The notes beneath the pieces are model-generated. The model worked only from the letters and a program-made list of their open reading frames with translations, was not told the origin of the DNA and made no database searches. Positions 8,054 through 14,524 of a stretch of 26,123 nt of DNA are shown here, piece by piece (the stretch's first letter is position 1; every line of letters starts with the position of its first letter). The DNA is from RGIG5579 sp045602025. GTDB taxonomy: Bacteria > Bacillota > Clostridia > Oscillospirales > SIG627. The translations under genes and the position numbers were made by a program. The DNA lies in assembly GCA_045602025.1 (NCBI GenBank), contig JAZSAT010000016.1:1-26123 (forward strand), written 5' to 3'.

Positions 8054-8920
8054 TTATCTTTTTCTTTTTTTAACCTTTATTTTCCCAAAAACAGCCCCTC
8101 CGACAATAAGAAGCGCACCAAGAATTTGAAGCGGAAGAAGTGTTTCCCCCAAAAAAATTGCAGAAAAAACAACGGAAGATACAAGCTCCAAATATTCGCA
8201 AACCGCAACCGTCTGTGCCTTTAATCTGCCAATAGAAGAAAAATACAAATAACAACCAAAGCCGGTGTTAATCGCTCCGAGAATCAAAATGGGCAAAATA
8301 CTTTCCTTTTCCACATGGAACGCAAATCCGCTTTTTGCACCGACGAAAGAAGCAACCGTTATGAAAGCAACCAAAAGCTGTAGCGCGGAATTTTCAAGCC
8401 CTTTGATTTTGTAAGCCTTCTTATTGAAAATGACCATAAAAGAATAACACACGGCAGACAAAAGTCCGCTAATAAAACCAAAAAGATCCTCTTCTCCTTT
8501 CGGAATTCCGCCATTGACAAAAACAACTCCTACAAAAACAGCGAAAAAGCCAAGCAAAACTCTCGGTGTAAGCTTTTCCCGAAACACAAGAGGCGAAAAC
8601 ATCATTACGATCACCGGTCCGCAGGCATATAACAGGGATGCTACACTGACACCGACGCGAGCAAAGGCCTCATAAAGGAACATCCAGCTTGCACCCATAG
8701 AAACGCCGGACAAGCATAGAAAGAAAAAATCCTTTTTATACCGATAAAATGAGAACTTCCCTCCTCCAAGCAAAAAGAACGCACACAAAAGTGTTCCTCC
8801 AATGAGTGTACGAAAAAGAACGATCTCTTCACTTTCCAGGGCAATCTTACTTGCCACCACACCATTGGAGCCAAATAGAAGGAGCGAAAAAAGATGGAAA
8901 AACAAATACTTCTTTTCCAT
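8054..8920 (-). CDS. EamA/DMT-family transporter
   Basis: This 288-aa membrane protein has about ten hydrophobic segments arranged as two EamA repeats (roughly 1-140 and 145-285), the second ending in GAINTGFGCYLYFSSIGRLKAQTVA and LPLQILGALLIVGG, both typical of the drug/metabolite transporter superfamily. The tail is very basic (KIKVKKRKR), as expected on the cytoplasmic side. Substrate is unknown; metabolite export is the usual guess. AGAGGT lies 5 nt before the ATG. It has its own promoter at 8951-8979; no clear terminator hairpin follows it before the symporter promoter. Confidence 0.87.
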   Translation of the reverse strand: MEKKYLFFHLFSLLLFGSNGVVASKIALESEEIVLFRTLIGGTLLCAFFLLGGGKFSFYRYKKDFFFLCLSGVSMGASWMFLYEAFARVGVSVASLLYACGPVIVMMFSPLVFREKLTPRVLLGFFAVFVGVVFVNGGIPKGEEDLFGFISGLLSAVCYSFMVIFNKKAYKIKGLENSALQLLVAFITVASFVGAKSGFAFHVEKESILPILILGAINTGFGCYLYFSSIGRLKAQTVAVCEYLELVSSVVFSAIFLGETLLPLQILGALLIVGGAVFGKIKVKKRKR

Positions 8921-8950
8921 AAAATACCTCTATTCAAAAAATATAAAGGC

Positions 8951-8979
8951 AGTATATCATAACAAAGAGTAAAAATCAA
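8951..8979 (-). promoter_or_regulatory. Promoter of the EamA transporter gene, extended -10
   Basis: TTGATT (8979-8974), a 17-nt spacer and TATACT (8956-8951) preceded by TGA, giving an extended -10. The -35 box abuts the terminator of the upstream oxidoreductase gene. Confidence 0.7.
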
Positions 8980-9007
8980 CGGCAGCAGAATCTGCTGCCG
9001 TTTTTTT
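8980..9007 (-). terminator. Terminator after the Gfo/Idh/MocA gene
   Basis: CGGCAGCAGA pairs with TCTGCTGCCG in a tight 10-bp hairpin. The clean T7 tract lies on the plus-strand side (9001-9007). In the direction of the gene it terminates, the U tract is interrupted (TTGATTTTT). Confidence 0.7.
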
Positions 9008-9010
9008 CAT

Positions 9011-10264
9011 TTAAATATGAACCTTTACCGTCTTTCCGGCCTGTTTTCTGGATTCTTCCGCGGCAATACCCATTAAGTGGCACTCCACGGACTTTTCAAG
9101 ACTAGTGACAGCCTCTATTCTTCCACTGAGCATTTCGTAAAGCTCATTCACGATTCCCGCATCTCCGCCACCGTGTGCATGACCTCCCTCCAGCATGGCA
9201 CCGATCTTGATTACTTCTGCTTCCGCTCCGAAGGGCATTACCGTAATGCTGTCTTCTCTTTCATCAAAGATCATTTCTCCCATAGTACCGTAAAATACGA
9301 TCCTTCTTCCACTTTTACCTGCAAACACCATTTTTAAGGAAGCGCGCACTTTGTTTTCAAATTCCATTTGAATCAGCTGATGGTCTGCGTGATCCACGCG
9401 ACATGCAAAAACACATCTTCCCACATCCGCAGTTTTCAAGCCCTCATACAAGCCCTTTTCCGTAATCGGTGTTTCCTTACAGGCACGGTAGAAGGGCCAC
9501 AAATATTCAGGCTTACCCTTTTTGTGCCAATTATCTATATAAATCTTTTTTGCAGAATAAGAACAAGTATCGACATATTTGCAATCAAGACAGCGTTCTG
9601 CAGCTCCTTCAGGAGCGTTTTCTTTTTTGAAAAATCCGGTATCTCCCAAGGAGGAAAGCGTTTCGCAGCGGCTATTTGCATAATACTGAAGAAGGTCGAG
9701 ATCGTGGGAGCACTTTGCCAAAATGGTAGGATGACCCGTTTCGGCAAGGGCACCAATACAGCGAACATAAGCCTGCGCCCAATGCCAGTAAACGACTCTT
9801 TCGGAGGCATCAATGGCATAAAGCTTTCCAAGGATTCCCGAATCCAGAATCTCCTTGCATTTTCTATATCCGGGACCGAAACGAAGCACATGACATACCA
9901 TAACCTTTTTACCGGTCTTTTTCTGCGTTTTTAAAAGAAGATCGATCTCCTCTCGGCTATCACTGATTGGTTTTTCCAAAAGAATGTCATAGCCAAGCTC
10001 CATTGCACGGACCGCTTGAGGAATGTGCTCCCTGTCAGGCGTGGAAATAATCAAAAGGTCTGCTCTGTTTTTTTCAAAAAACGCTTCTACTGACAAAAAC
10101 TCTTCGGCTTTTACCGAAAAAAGTGTTTTCATTTTTTCAAGCTGCTTTGGATCGGGATCGCAAATGGCAGAGATGGAAAATTTCTCCGGTTGCTTCATAA
10201 TCAGCTCCGCATAGCATTGTCCTCTGTTTCCGCAGCCTAAAACTGCAACGGTAATTTTTCTCAT
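9011..10264 (-). CDS. Gfo/Idh/MocA-family oxidoreductase
   Basis: This 417-aa NAD(P)-dependent enzyme has an N-terminal Rossmann fold (VAVLGCGNRGQ, residues 5-15) and the family motif LLEKPISDS near 95-103 containing the catalytic Lys. The C-terminal half carries a Cys cluster (Cys225, 228, 234, CLDCKYVDTC then SYSAKKIY) that could bind a metal; I recall this cluster from one subfamily. Typical substrates are cyclic polyols and sugars. The ATG at 10264 follows AAAGGTGG, which overlaps the alternative GTG at 10276, so I prefer the ATG. The gene is divergent from an AraC regulator across 153 bp with a shared palindrome, which suggests sugar-responsive control. Confidence 0.88.
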   Translation of the reverse strand: MRKITVAVLGCGNRGQCYAELIMKQPEKFSISAICDPDPKQLEKMKTLFSVKAEEFLSVEAFFEKNRADLLIISTPDREHIPQAVRAMELGYDILLEKPISDSREEIDLLLKTQKKTGKKVMVCHVLRFGPGYRKCKEILDSGILGKLYAIDASERVVYWHWAQAYVRCIGALAETGHPTILAKCSHDLDLLQYYANSRCETLSSLGDTGFFKKENAPEGAAERCLDCKYVDTCSYSAKKIYIDNWHKKGKPEYLWPFYRACKETPITEKGLYEGLKTADVGRCVFACRVDHADHQLIQMEFENKVRASLKMVFAGKSGRRIVFYGTMGEMIFDEREDSITVMPFGAEAEVIKIGAMLEGGHAHGGGDAGIVNELYEMLSGRIEAVTSLEKSVECHLMGIAAEESRKQAGKTVKVHI

Positions 10265-10288
10265 AATTTCTACCACCTTTCTGCGAAG

Positions 10289-10356
10289 ATTGTACCATCG
10301 AAAAATATATAAGTAAAGTAATCAAGCGATAAAAAAGTATAACTTTTCGATACAAT
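10289..10356. promoter_or_regulatory. Divergent operator-like inverted repeat
   Basis: ATTGTACCATCGAAAA (10289-10304) is mirrored by TTTTCGATACAAT (10344-10356), allowing a 3-nt indel. Each arm ends in TACAAT when read outward, so the left arm may supply the -10 box of the oxidoreductase gene. It is a plausible AraC-protein binding site. Confidence 0.5.
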
Positions 10357-10357
10357 A

Positions 10358-10386
10358 TTGACACCAGAGCCTAAAAAGCATATGAT
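10358..10386 (+). promoter_or_regulatory. Promoter of the AraC regulator gene
   Basis: TTGACA (10358-10363), a 17-nt spacer and TATGAT (10381-10386). The predicted start near 10393 leaves about 25 nt before the ATG. The right operator arm abuts the -35 box. Confidence 0.8.
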
Positions 10387-10417
10387 AAATTCATAACAAA
10401 ACAAATTCGGAGTTTAT

Positions 10418-11221
10418 ATGAATGTAATCCCTTTAAACGAGATACATCAATTGAATTTTTCACTGGATGTGATCAACTCTTTTAGACAATCTTGGAAAAA
10501 GACCAAAACCTTTTCCTGTCTTGGTTCTCCCAAAAAAACAGACCTTTTTCTTTATCTGAACGGCGTATCCGGAGAGTATACGAAAAAAGACGGAACAAAG
10601 ATCGTTGCAGAAAAAGGGAGCCTTGTCTATACGCCCACAGGAAGTGAATACAAGCTCCGTCTTTTTGATTTTGAAGATGATTCCGCAAGAACTGTGGGAA
10701 TCAATTTTCTCCTTTATGACAAACAAGGCGACCCCTTTATTTTGGGGGAAGATATTCTAATATTTTCAAACAGTACGCTGCAAAGCACCGTAATAAAGAT
10801 CAACAAAGCAGCAAACTCTCTCACCCCTTGCCCTTCCCTGATGAAAGCGGGGCTTTACGAAATTCTTGCTTCCCTGTCTCAAAAAAAGCACTTTTTAAAC
10901 AAGCGGTATAGGATCATTGAAAAAGGGATTCTCCTTTTGGAAAAAGACACCGAAGAGGTGTTCTCAATCAGCGAGCTTGCTAAAAAATGCAATGTAAGCG
11001 AAATCTATTTTCGTAAGCTCTTTAAAGAGTACGCGGGAAAATCCCCTTCCGAATACCGTTTGGACAAAAAGATTGAAAAGGCAAAAGAATATCTTTTAAA
11101 AAGTGATCTTTCCGTATCCGAGATTGCTTTCACTTTATCTTTTACCGACACCGCCTACTTTTGCAAACAGTTTAAAGCCCGTACCGGCCTTTCCCCCCTT
11201 CAATTCAGAAACTGTATATAA
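10418..11221 (+). CDS. AraC-family transcriptional regulator
   Basis: This 267-aa protein has an N-terminal cupin-like sensing domain (about 30-120, with GSLVYTPTGSEY typical of AraC sugar sensors) and a C-terminal double helix-turn-helix. The second helix pair shows the family signature SVSEIAFTLSFTDTAYFCKQFKARTGLSPLQFR at the extreme C-terminus. GGAG lies 5 nt before the ATG. Its divergent neighbour, a sugar-type oxidoreductase, is the likely target, with the palindrome at 10289-10356 as operator. The inducer is unknown. Confidence 0.92.
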   Translation: MNVIPLNEIHQLNFSLDVINSFRQSWKKTKTFSCLGSPKKTDLFLYLNGVSGEYTKKDGTKIVAEKGSLVYTPTGSEYKLRLFDFEDDSARTVGINFLLYDKQGDPFILGEDILIFSNSTLQSTVIKINKAANSLTPCPSLMKAGLYEILASLSQKKHFLNKRYRIIEKGILLLEKDTEEVFSISELAKKCNVSEIYFRKLFKEYAGKSPSEYRLDKKIEKAKEYLLKSDLSVSEIAFTLSFTDTAYFCKQFKARTGLSPLQFRNCI

Positions 11222-11273
11222 GCATATCTCCTCGCTTTTTTGCATAGATTTATAAAAAACACGAGGGGTCAGA

Positions 11274-11798
11274 ATGAAAAACAAAGCACTTTGGAATCTG
11301 GTAGGCTTTTCAGTTACTTCTCTTTTCGGTACGATCCTGCACTTTCTTTATGAGTGGACCGGAAAAAGCACAATCGCTGCTCTCATATCAGGGGTAAATG
11401 AATCTACCTGGGAGCATATGAAGCTACTCTTTTTCCCGCTCTTTTTCTTTGCATTGATTCAAAGCCGATTCTTCAAGGAGTATAAGAATTTTTGGTGTAT
11501 CAAGCTTTTGGGAACGGCAGCAGGGCTTCTTTCAATTCCCGTGCTTTTTTACACATTAAGTGGAATTTTTGGTGCACTTCCCGATTATATCAATATATCC
11601 ATCTTTTTTACTTCGGCAGGCTTTACCTTTCTTTTGGAAAACCGGCTTTTTCAAAAAGAGCCTTCTGAATGCAAGGCTTATCTTGCTTTTGGAATTCTTT
11701 TTTTGATCGGGTGTCTTTTCATCCTTTTCACTTTTCAAACACCGCAGATCCCGCTTTTTCAAGATCCTTTAACAGGAACCTTTGGTATACAAAAATAA
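11274..11798 (+). CDS. DUF6512-like integral membrane protein
   Basis: This 174-aa protein has about five hydrophobic segments. An early conserved stretch (FLYEWTGKS, then GVNESTWEHMKLLFFP, residues about 24-57) matches my memory of the DUF6512 family of small clostridial membrane proteins with no known function. GAGGGGT lies 4-5 nt before the ATG. It follows the AraC gene by 52 bp with no terminator between them and may be co-transcribed. A hairpin at 11230-11266 covers the ribosome site. Confidence 0.75.
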   Translation: MKNKALWNLVGFSVTSLFGTILHFLYEWTGKSTIAALISGVNESTWEHMKLLFFPLFFFALIQSRFFKEYKNFWCIKLLGTAAGLLSIPVLFYTLSGIFGALPDYINISIFFTSAGFTFLLENRLFQKEPSECKAYLAFGILFLIGCLFILFTFQTPQIPLFQDPLTGTFGIQK

Positions 11799-11822
11799 AA
11801 GTGCTCCAAGGAGCACTTTTAT
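11797..11822. terminator. Shared convergent terminator
   Basis: AAAAGTGCTCC pairs with GGAGCACTTTT with a 2-nt centre. The stem overlaps the stop codons of both converging genes and serves both directions. Confidence 0.9.
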
Positions 11823-12607
11823 TTTTTCTGTTCTATTATTTTTTTTGCATATTCGGAAAGCTCTTCCGGCTTCATTTCTTTCACCTGATCAGCAGAAAGA
11901 ACCTCCAAAACCGAAAATTTAGTGATGGTTTTTCGGAGTGGAAAATGGCCGCGGTAGGCATTTGTTCCTTCAATCTTTGAAATCACCATAGGACACTTTG
12001 CTTTTTTTGCCATGACAAAAGCACCTGGCTTGAATTCCAAAAGCTTGCCGTCAAGACTTCGTGTGCCTTCGGGATAGATTCCCATTGTAAAACCTTTTTC
12101 AGAAACCATTTTGGCTCCCTGATGAATGGTTCGCATAGCACGAAGAGGATTATCACGGTCCAATGGCAAAAAGCCGATTTTCTGAATAATCGGTCCCGCG
12201 ATGGGAATGCGCATATTTTCTTTTTTAGAAATAAATCCAAGTCTTCGTCCTTTCATTAAGACAAATGTTACCATCGGATCAAAGCGGGAAAGATGGTTAC
12301 ATACGATCACACAAGGTTCATCAGGAATCTTTTCAATCCCCTCACCTTCCACACGGAAACGGAAGAATTCCAAAATGCAGTCCATCGTATGGTATGCAAG
12401 GCTTCTTAAAAAAAGATTATCCTTTTCAAAAGGCTTTTTACCGTAGCAAAAAAGACTGCAAATAAACAAGAAGAAAATCGCACTGACAGTAATGCCTGCA
12501 AAAAAAGCAAACCAAAGAGGCAAAGCAAAGGGAAAAAGACTTGTTTTTACCAGACAGCAAAGAAAGGCAAGCACTCCGCCGAGCCAGAAAAACAAACGCA
12601 AAAGCAT
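11819..12607 (-). CDS. 1-acyl-sn-glycerol-3-phosphate acyltransferase (PlsC-like)
   Basis: This 262-aa membrane-associated acyltransferase adds an acyl chain to lysophosphatidate in phospholipid synthesis. Two hydrophobic segments fill the first 60 residues. The acyltransferase motifs are NHLSRFD (104-110, catalytic NHx4D), FLPLDRDNPLRAM, and YPEGTRS (178-184). An in-frame ATG at 12643 lies on the predicted -10 box; the ATG at 12607 follows GGAGG at 7 nt and is chosen. It is a single-gene unit. Acyl-donor type is not visible, and related lyso-lipid acyltransferases are possible. Confidence 0.9.
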   Translation of the reverse strand: MLLRLFFWLGGVLAFLCCLVKTSLFPFALPLWFAFFAGITVSAIFFLFICSLFCYGKKPFEKDNLFLRSLAYHTMDCILEFFRFRVEGEGIEKIPDEPCVIVCNHLSRFDPMVTFVLMKGRRLGFISKKENMRIPIAGPIIQKIGFLPLDRDNPLRAMRTIHQGAKMVSEKGFTMGIYPEGTRSLDGKLLEFKPGAFVMAKKAKCPMVISKIEGTNAYRGHFPLRKTITKFSVLEVLSADQVKEMKPEELSEYAKKIIEQKK

Positions 12608-12642
12608 ATTAACTCCTCCAAAAACATTTAGATTGTAGAGCA

Positions 12643-12670
12643 TTTTATCTCACACAGTATAAAAAGTCAA
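12643..12670 (-). promoter_or_regulatory. Promoter of the plsC-like gene
   Basis: TTGACT (12670-12665) and TAAAAT (12648-12643) on the minus strand, with about 16 nt between them. The start would lie near 12636, some 29 nt before the ATG. Confidence 0.65.
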
Positions 12671-12716
12671 CCTCTTTTTCCTAAAAGAAAATCTTTTAAT
12701 TTTTCTGAAAATCTTC

Positions 12717-12745
12717 TTGACTTTTCAAAAGCGATTTGTTATAAT
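12717..12745 (+). promoter_or_regulatory. Promoter of the tRNA-Leu unit
   Basis: TTGACT (12717-12722), a 17-nt spacer and a perfect TATAAT (12740-12745). The predicted start near 12752 lies about 80 nt before the tRNA. Confidence 0.85.
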
Positions 12746-12750
12746 CCTCT

Positions 12751-12833
12751 GGTGAGCAAATTGCTCATACAATGTGGATCAGGCGATATGCCCCACCTCG
12801 GCCGTCCTTGCCGTGTAAAAATGAAGGACACAT
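12751..12833 (+). ncRNA. Unexplained structured leader before tRNA-Leu
   Basis: Between promoter and tRNA, about 80 nt would be transcribed. Visible pairings are TGAGCAA/TTGCTCA (12753-12767), GTGG..GGC/GCC..CCAC (12774-12796) and two mutually exclusive ones: CGGC/GCCG (12799-12813) or GTCCTT/AAGGAC (12804-12829). There is no T-loop, SRP, T-box or RNase P signature. It may be removed by 5' processing or be a small RNA. Confidence 0.35.
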
Positions 12834-12920
12834 GCGGATGTGGCGGAATTGGCAGACGCGCTAGATTCAGGTTCTAGTGGTAGCAATACTGTGTGGGTTC
12901 AAGTCCCGTCATCCGCACCA
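12834..12920 (+). tRNA. tRNA-Leu (anticodon CAG)
   Basis: This is an 87-nt class II tRNA with a long variable arm. Acceptor GCGGATG pairs with CATCCGC, the anticodon stem CTAGA/TCTAG encloses TTCAGGT (anticodon CAG), the T-arm contains GGGTTCAAGTCCC and ACCA is encoded. Its 3' end is the probable integration site of the element behind it. Translating it yields the false N-terminus MAELADALDSG, which joins in frame to the integrase. Confidence 0.97.
12890..12920 (+). other. Presumptive attL core in the tRNA-Leu 3' end
   Basis: The T-arm and acceptor 3' half of the tRNA lie 88 nt before a tyrosine integrase reading away from them, the usual layout of an element inserted in a tRNA gene. The matching direct repeat (attR) was not found by eye within the window, so exact ends are unknown. 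Confidence 0.4.
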
Positions 12921-12956
12921 AACTCCTTGAAATCCCTAGGGTTTCAAGGAGTTTTT
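12921..12956 (+). terminator. tRNA-Leu terminator
   Basis: AACTCCTTGAAA pairs with TTTCAAGGAGTT, and the inner CCCTAGGG extends the stem, followed by T5. It begins at the base after the CCA end. Confidence 0.9.
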
Positions 12957-12973
12957 CTTTTTGTCTTCCCTAA

Positions 12974-13010
12974 CACTAGATTTTTTGCGGATTTGGAGGA
13001 AAATCTAGTG
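12974..13010 (+). promoter_or_regulatory. Inverted repeat enclosing the integrase ribosome site
   Basis: CACTAGATTTT (12974-12984) and AAAATCTAGTG (13000-13010) are perfect 11-bp inverted arms. GGAGGA lies at 12995-13000, at the loop edge, and the GTG start codon is inside the right arm. This could be a translational switch in RNA or a DNA operator. Confidence 0.55.
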
Positions 13011-13952
13011 GGAGCAAAACTAATACTAAATTCGGACGAAATCAACCGTATGACAATCGACGATGCCGAGGAGCGTTTTTTGAGGGATTGTAAACTTCGA
13101 AATCTTTCTCCTCATACATTAAATTATTATATTGAGGATTTAAGATACTTCAAAAAACATTGTCCGGTGAAATTTATCGACCAAGTGACACAAGACGTTT
13201 ATGAGAAATTTATTGTAGATGAAATGGATGCCGGAAAGAAAGCATCTTCACTAAACACCAGAATTCGCGGGCTGCGTGTATTCTTTAAGTTTTGCGCAGA
13301 AAGAGAATATATGGAAGGCTTTACCATCAAGCTCTTAAAAGCGACAAAAGAAATCAAAGAACCTTACACCGATGCAGAACTTATGCGCCTGCTTGCAAGG
13401 CCTCGTTCCACTGCCTGGACAGAATGGCGTATGTGGGCGGCAGTGAATTACCTTATCGCAACAGGCAATCGAGTGGGCACAGTCCTTGATGTAAAAATCA
13501 GGGACATCGACTTTAACGAAAACACCATTCATCTAAGAACAACGAAAAACCGACGCCAACAAATCGTTCCCCTCTCCAAGAGTCTAAAGAGCGTTTTAAA
13601 AGATTACCTGCGCACATGGGAACACAACATTGACGATTATCTTTTTCCCTCTCTTGCAGGCGGGCAACTTTCGCGATCGTCCTTCCAACGAGACCTGACT
13701 CATTACAACAGAACGCGCGGCGTTACCAAAACTTCCGCTCATCTATTCCGTCACACCTTTGCCAAGAACTTTATCCTCGCAGGCGGCGGTATCATTCAAC
13801 TTCAAGCGCTGCTCGGTCATTCTACCATGGATATGACCCGCCACTACGTCAATATTTACGGCGCAGATTTACAAAAGAATTATGAGGAATTAAATCCCTT
13901 AGACACCTTTATGAAGCGTAACAAAAAGCAAAATAAGAAAAATCAGCGCTAA
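13008..13952 (+). CDS. Tyrosine-type site-specific integrase
   Basis: This 314-aa recombinase has an N-terminal SAM-like core-binding domain (about 15-105) and a catalytic domain with all key residues: Arg155 (TGNRVGTVLD), Lys180 (TTKNRRQ), H245-x2-R248 (HLFRHTF), His271 (LLGHSTM) and nucleophile Tyr280 (TRHYVNI). The reading frame is open back to 12840, but that part is translated tRNA and terminator. I chose the GTG at 13008, 7 nt after GGAGGA. The tail is Lys/Gln-rich. It should insert and excise the element at the tRNA-Leu end. No promoter is evident between the tRNA terminator and the gene, so it may be expressed from the circular form or by readthrough. Confidence 0.93.
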   Translation: MGAKLILNSDEINRMTIDDAEERFLRDCKLRNLSPHTLNYYIEDLRYFKKHCPVKFIDQVTQDVYEKFIVDEMDAGKKASSLNTRIRGLRVFFKFCAEREYMEGFTIKLLKATKEIKEPYTDAELMRLLARPRSTAWTEWRMWAAVNYLIATGNRVGTVLDVKIRDIDFNENTIHLRTTKNRRQQIVPLSKSLKSVLKDYLRTWEHNIDDYLFPSLAGGQLSRSSFQRDLTHYNRTRGVTKTSAHLFRHTFAKNFILAGGGIIQLQALLGHSTMDMTRHYVNIYGADLQKNYEELNPLDTFMKRNKKQNKKNQR

Positions 13953-14005
13953 TGGATGTTATAGGATGCAAATCATTACAATTTAATATAAATTTAGTAT
14001 AAATT

Positions 14006-14044
14006 AAAAAAGGTAGCCAAAGAAGTTCTTTGGCTACCTTTTTT
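14006..14044. terminator. Convergent terminator behind the integrase
   Basis: A 19-bp perfect palindrome arm (A6-GGTAGCCAAAGAA and its complement) with a one-base centre, flanked by A6 and T6, lies between the integrase and the minus-strand zinc-ribbon gene and should stop both. Confidence 0.93.
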
Positions 14045-14051
14045 CCATACA

Positions 14052-14195
14052 TCAATAACTTACTCTGCGATAAGTTACCTTATGACATTTAGGGCACGGT
14101 GGTAATGTGTCGGTATAATCATCTAAAACCACAATAGTTCCGCATGAAACACACTGATAAGTGCCTTTTCCAGGTTTTTCCCCGGTAGTGTACAT
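14052..14195 (-). CDS. Small zinc-ribbon protein
   Basis: This is a 47-aa protein too short for usual ORF cut-offs. It starts MYTTGEKPGKGTYQC and has two CxxC knuckles (Cys15, Cys18 in CVSC; Cys34, Cys37 in CPKC) separated by 15 residues, the spacing of a zinc ribbon. A very strong AAAGGAGGTG site lies 5-6 nt before the ATG. I recall similar short clostridial zinc-ribbon proteins with the GEKPGKGTYxC start; their role is unknown. It is the second gene after the 39-aa basic protein (37-nt gap) and ends at the shared terminator. Confidence 0.8.
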   Translation of the reverse strand: MYTTGEKPGKGTYQCVSCGTIVVLDDYTDTLPPCPKCHKVTYRRVSY

Positions 14196-14232
14196 ATTGA
14201 CACCTCCTTTCAAGATTTTTGTGCTTTTTTTC

Positions 14233-14352
14233 TTAGTTAGGGGTAGATCTTCGATGCCCTCTAACTCTTGTTCCGTCAGATTTTGTATAAGGCTTTACTG
14301 GAACAATTTTCTTTTCAGACTTTCCTCTTACACTTGTCTTCGTCTTGGCCAT
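14233..14352 (-). CDS. Very small basic protein
   Basis: This 39-aa protein, rich in Lys and Arg, starts MAKTKTSVRGKSEKK and ends VRGHRRSTPN. AAGGAA lies about 8 nt before the ATG. The central KPYTKSDGTRVRGH stretch resembles a YTRxDGTxVxGHxR motif I have seen at the ends of phage and element proteins, so nucleic-acid binding is plausible but not shown. It is first in a two-gene unit with the zinc-ribbon protein. Confidence 0.65.
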   Translation of the reverse strand: MAKTKTSVRGKSEKKIVPVKPYTKSDGTRVRGHRRSTPN

Positions 14353-14397
14353 AGCAAAAATTCCTTTCCTGACGGCGCACACCAATCTCGAAAGTCA

Positions 14398-14426
14398 TTG
14401 ACAATCAACGATTTTTGTGTTAACAT
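14398..14426 (+). promoter_or_regulatory. Promoter of a short plus-strand transcript
   Basis: TTGACA (14398-14403), a 17-nt spacer and TAACAT (14421-14426). The inverted repeat ACATACA (14423-14429)/TGTATGT (14441-14447) overlaps the -10 box. Confidence 0.65.
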
Positions 14427-14432
14427 ACATTT

Positions 14433-14513
14433 GGTTGGAGTGTATGTACGGGTTCAACCGTCATTTATTCCCTATTAAAAGGTGACTGGACTAGAGTCAC
14501 CTTTTCTTTTTTT
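14433..14513 (+). ncRNA. Short terminated transcript with a 13-codon reading frame
   Basis: A promoter at 14398-14426 and a strong terminator at 14477-14513 define an RNA of about 80 nt. It carries a possible peptide MYGFNRHLFPIKR (14444-14485) with GGAG 4 nt before the ATG; its stop codon lies in the terminator stem. The next gene is on the other strand, so this is not an ordinary leader. It may be a microprotein gene or a small RNA. Confidence 0.45.
14477..14513 (+). terminator. Terminator of the short transcript
   Basis: AAAAGGTGACT pairs with AGTCACCTTTT around a 6-nt loop, followed by CTTTTTTT. It lies just beyond the ImmA stop codon and may also serve that gene weakly. Confidence 0.85.
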
Positions 14514-14524
14514 ATAACTGCTAA

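Noticed and set aside
12751..12833. Signal recognition particle RNA or T-box leader
   Set aside because: The conserved GGTCAGG..GGAAG apical loop of SRP RNA and the T-box GGTGG sequence are absent, and a tRNA gene follows instead of an aminoacyl-tRNA synthetase.
12840..13007. N-terminal extension of the integrase starting inside tRNA-Leu
   Set aside because: This stretch is the tRNA and its terminator read as protein. The GTG at 13008 has a proper ribosome site and gives a normal integrase length.
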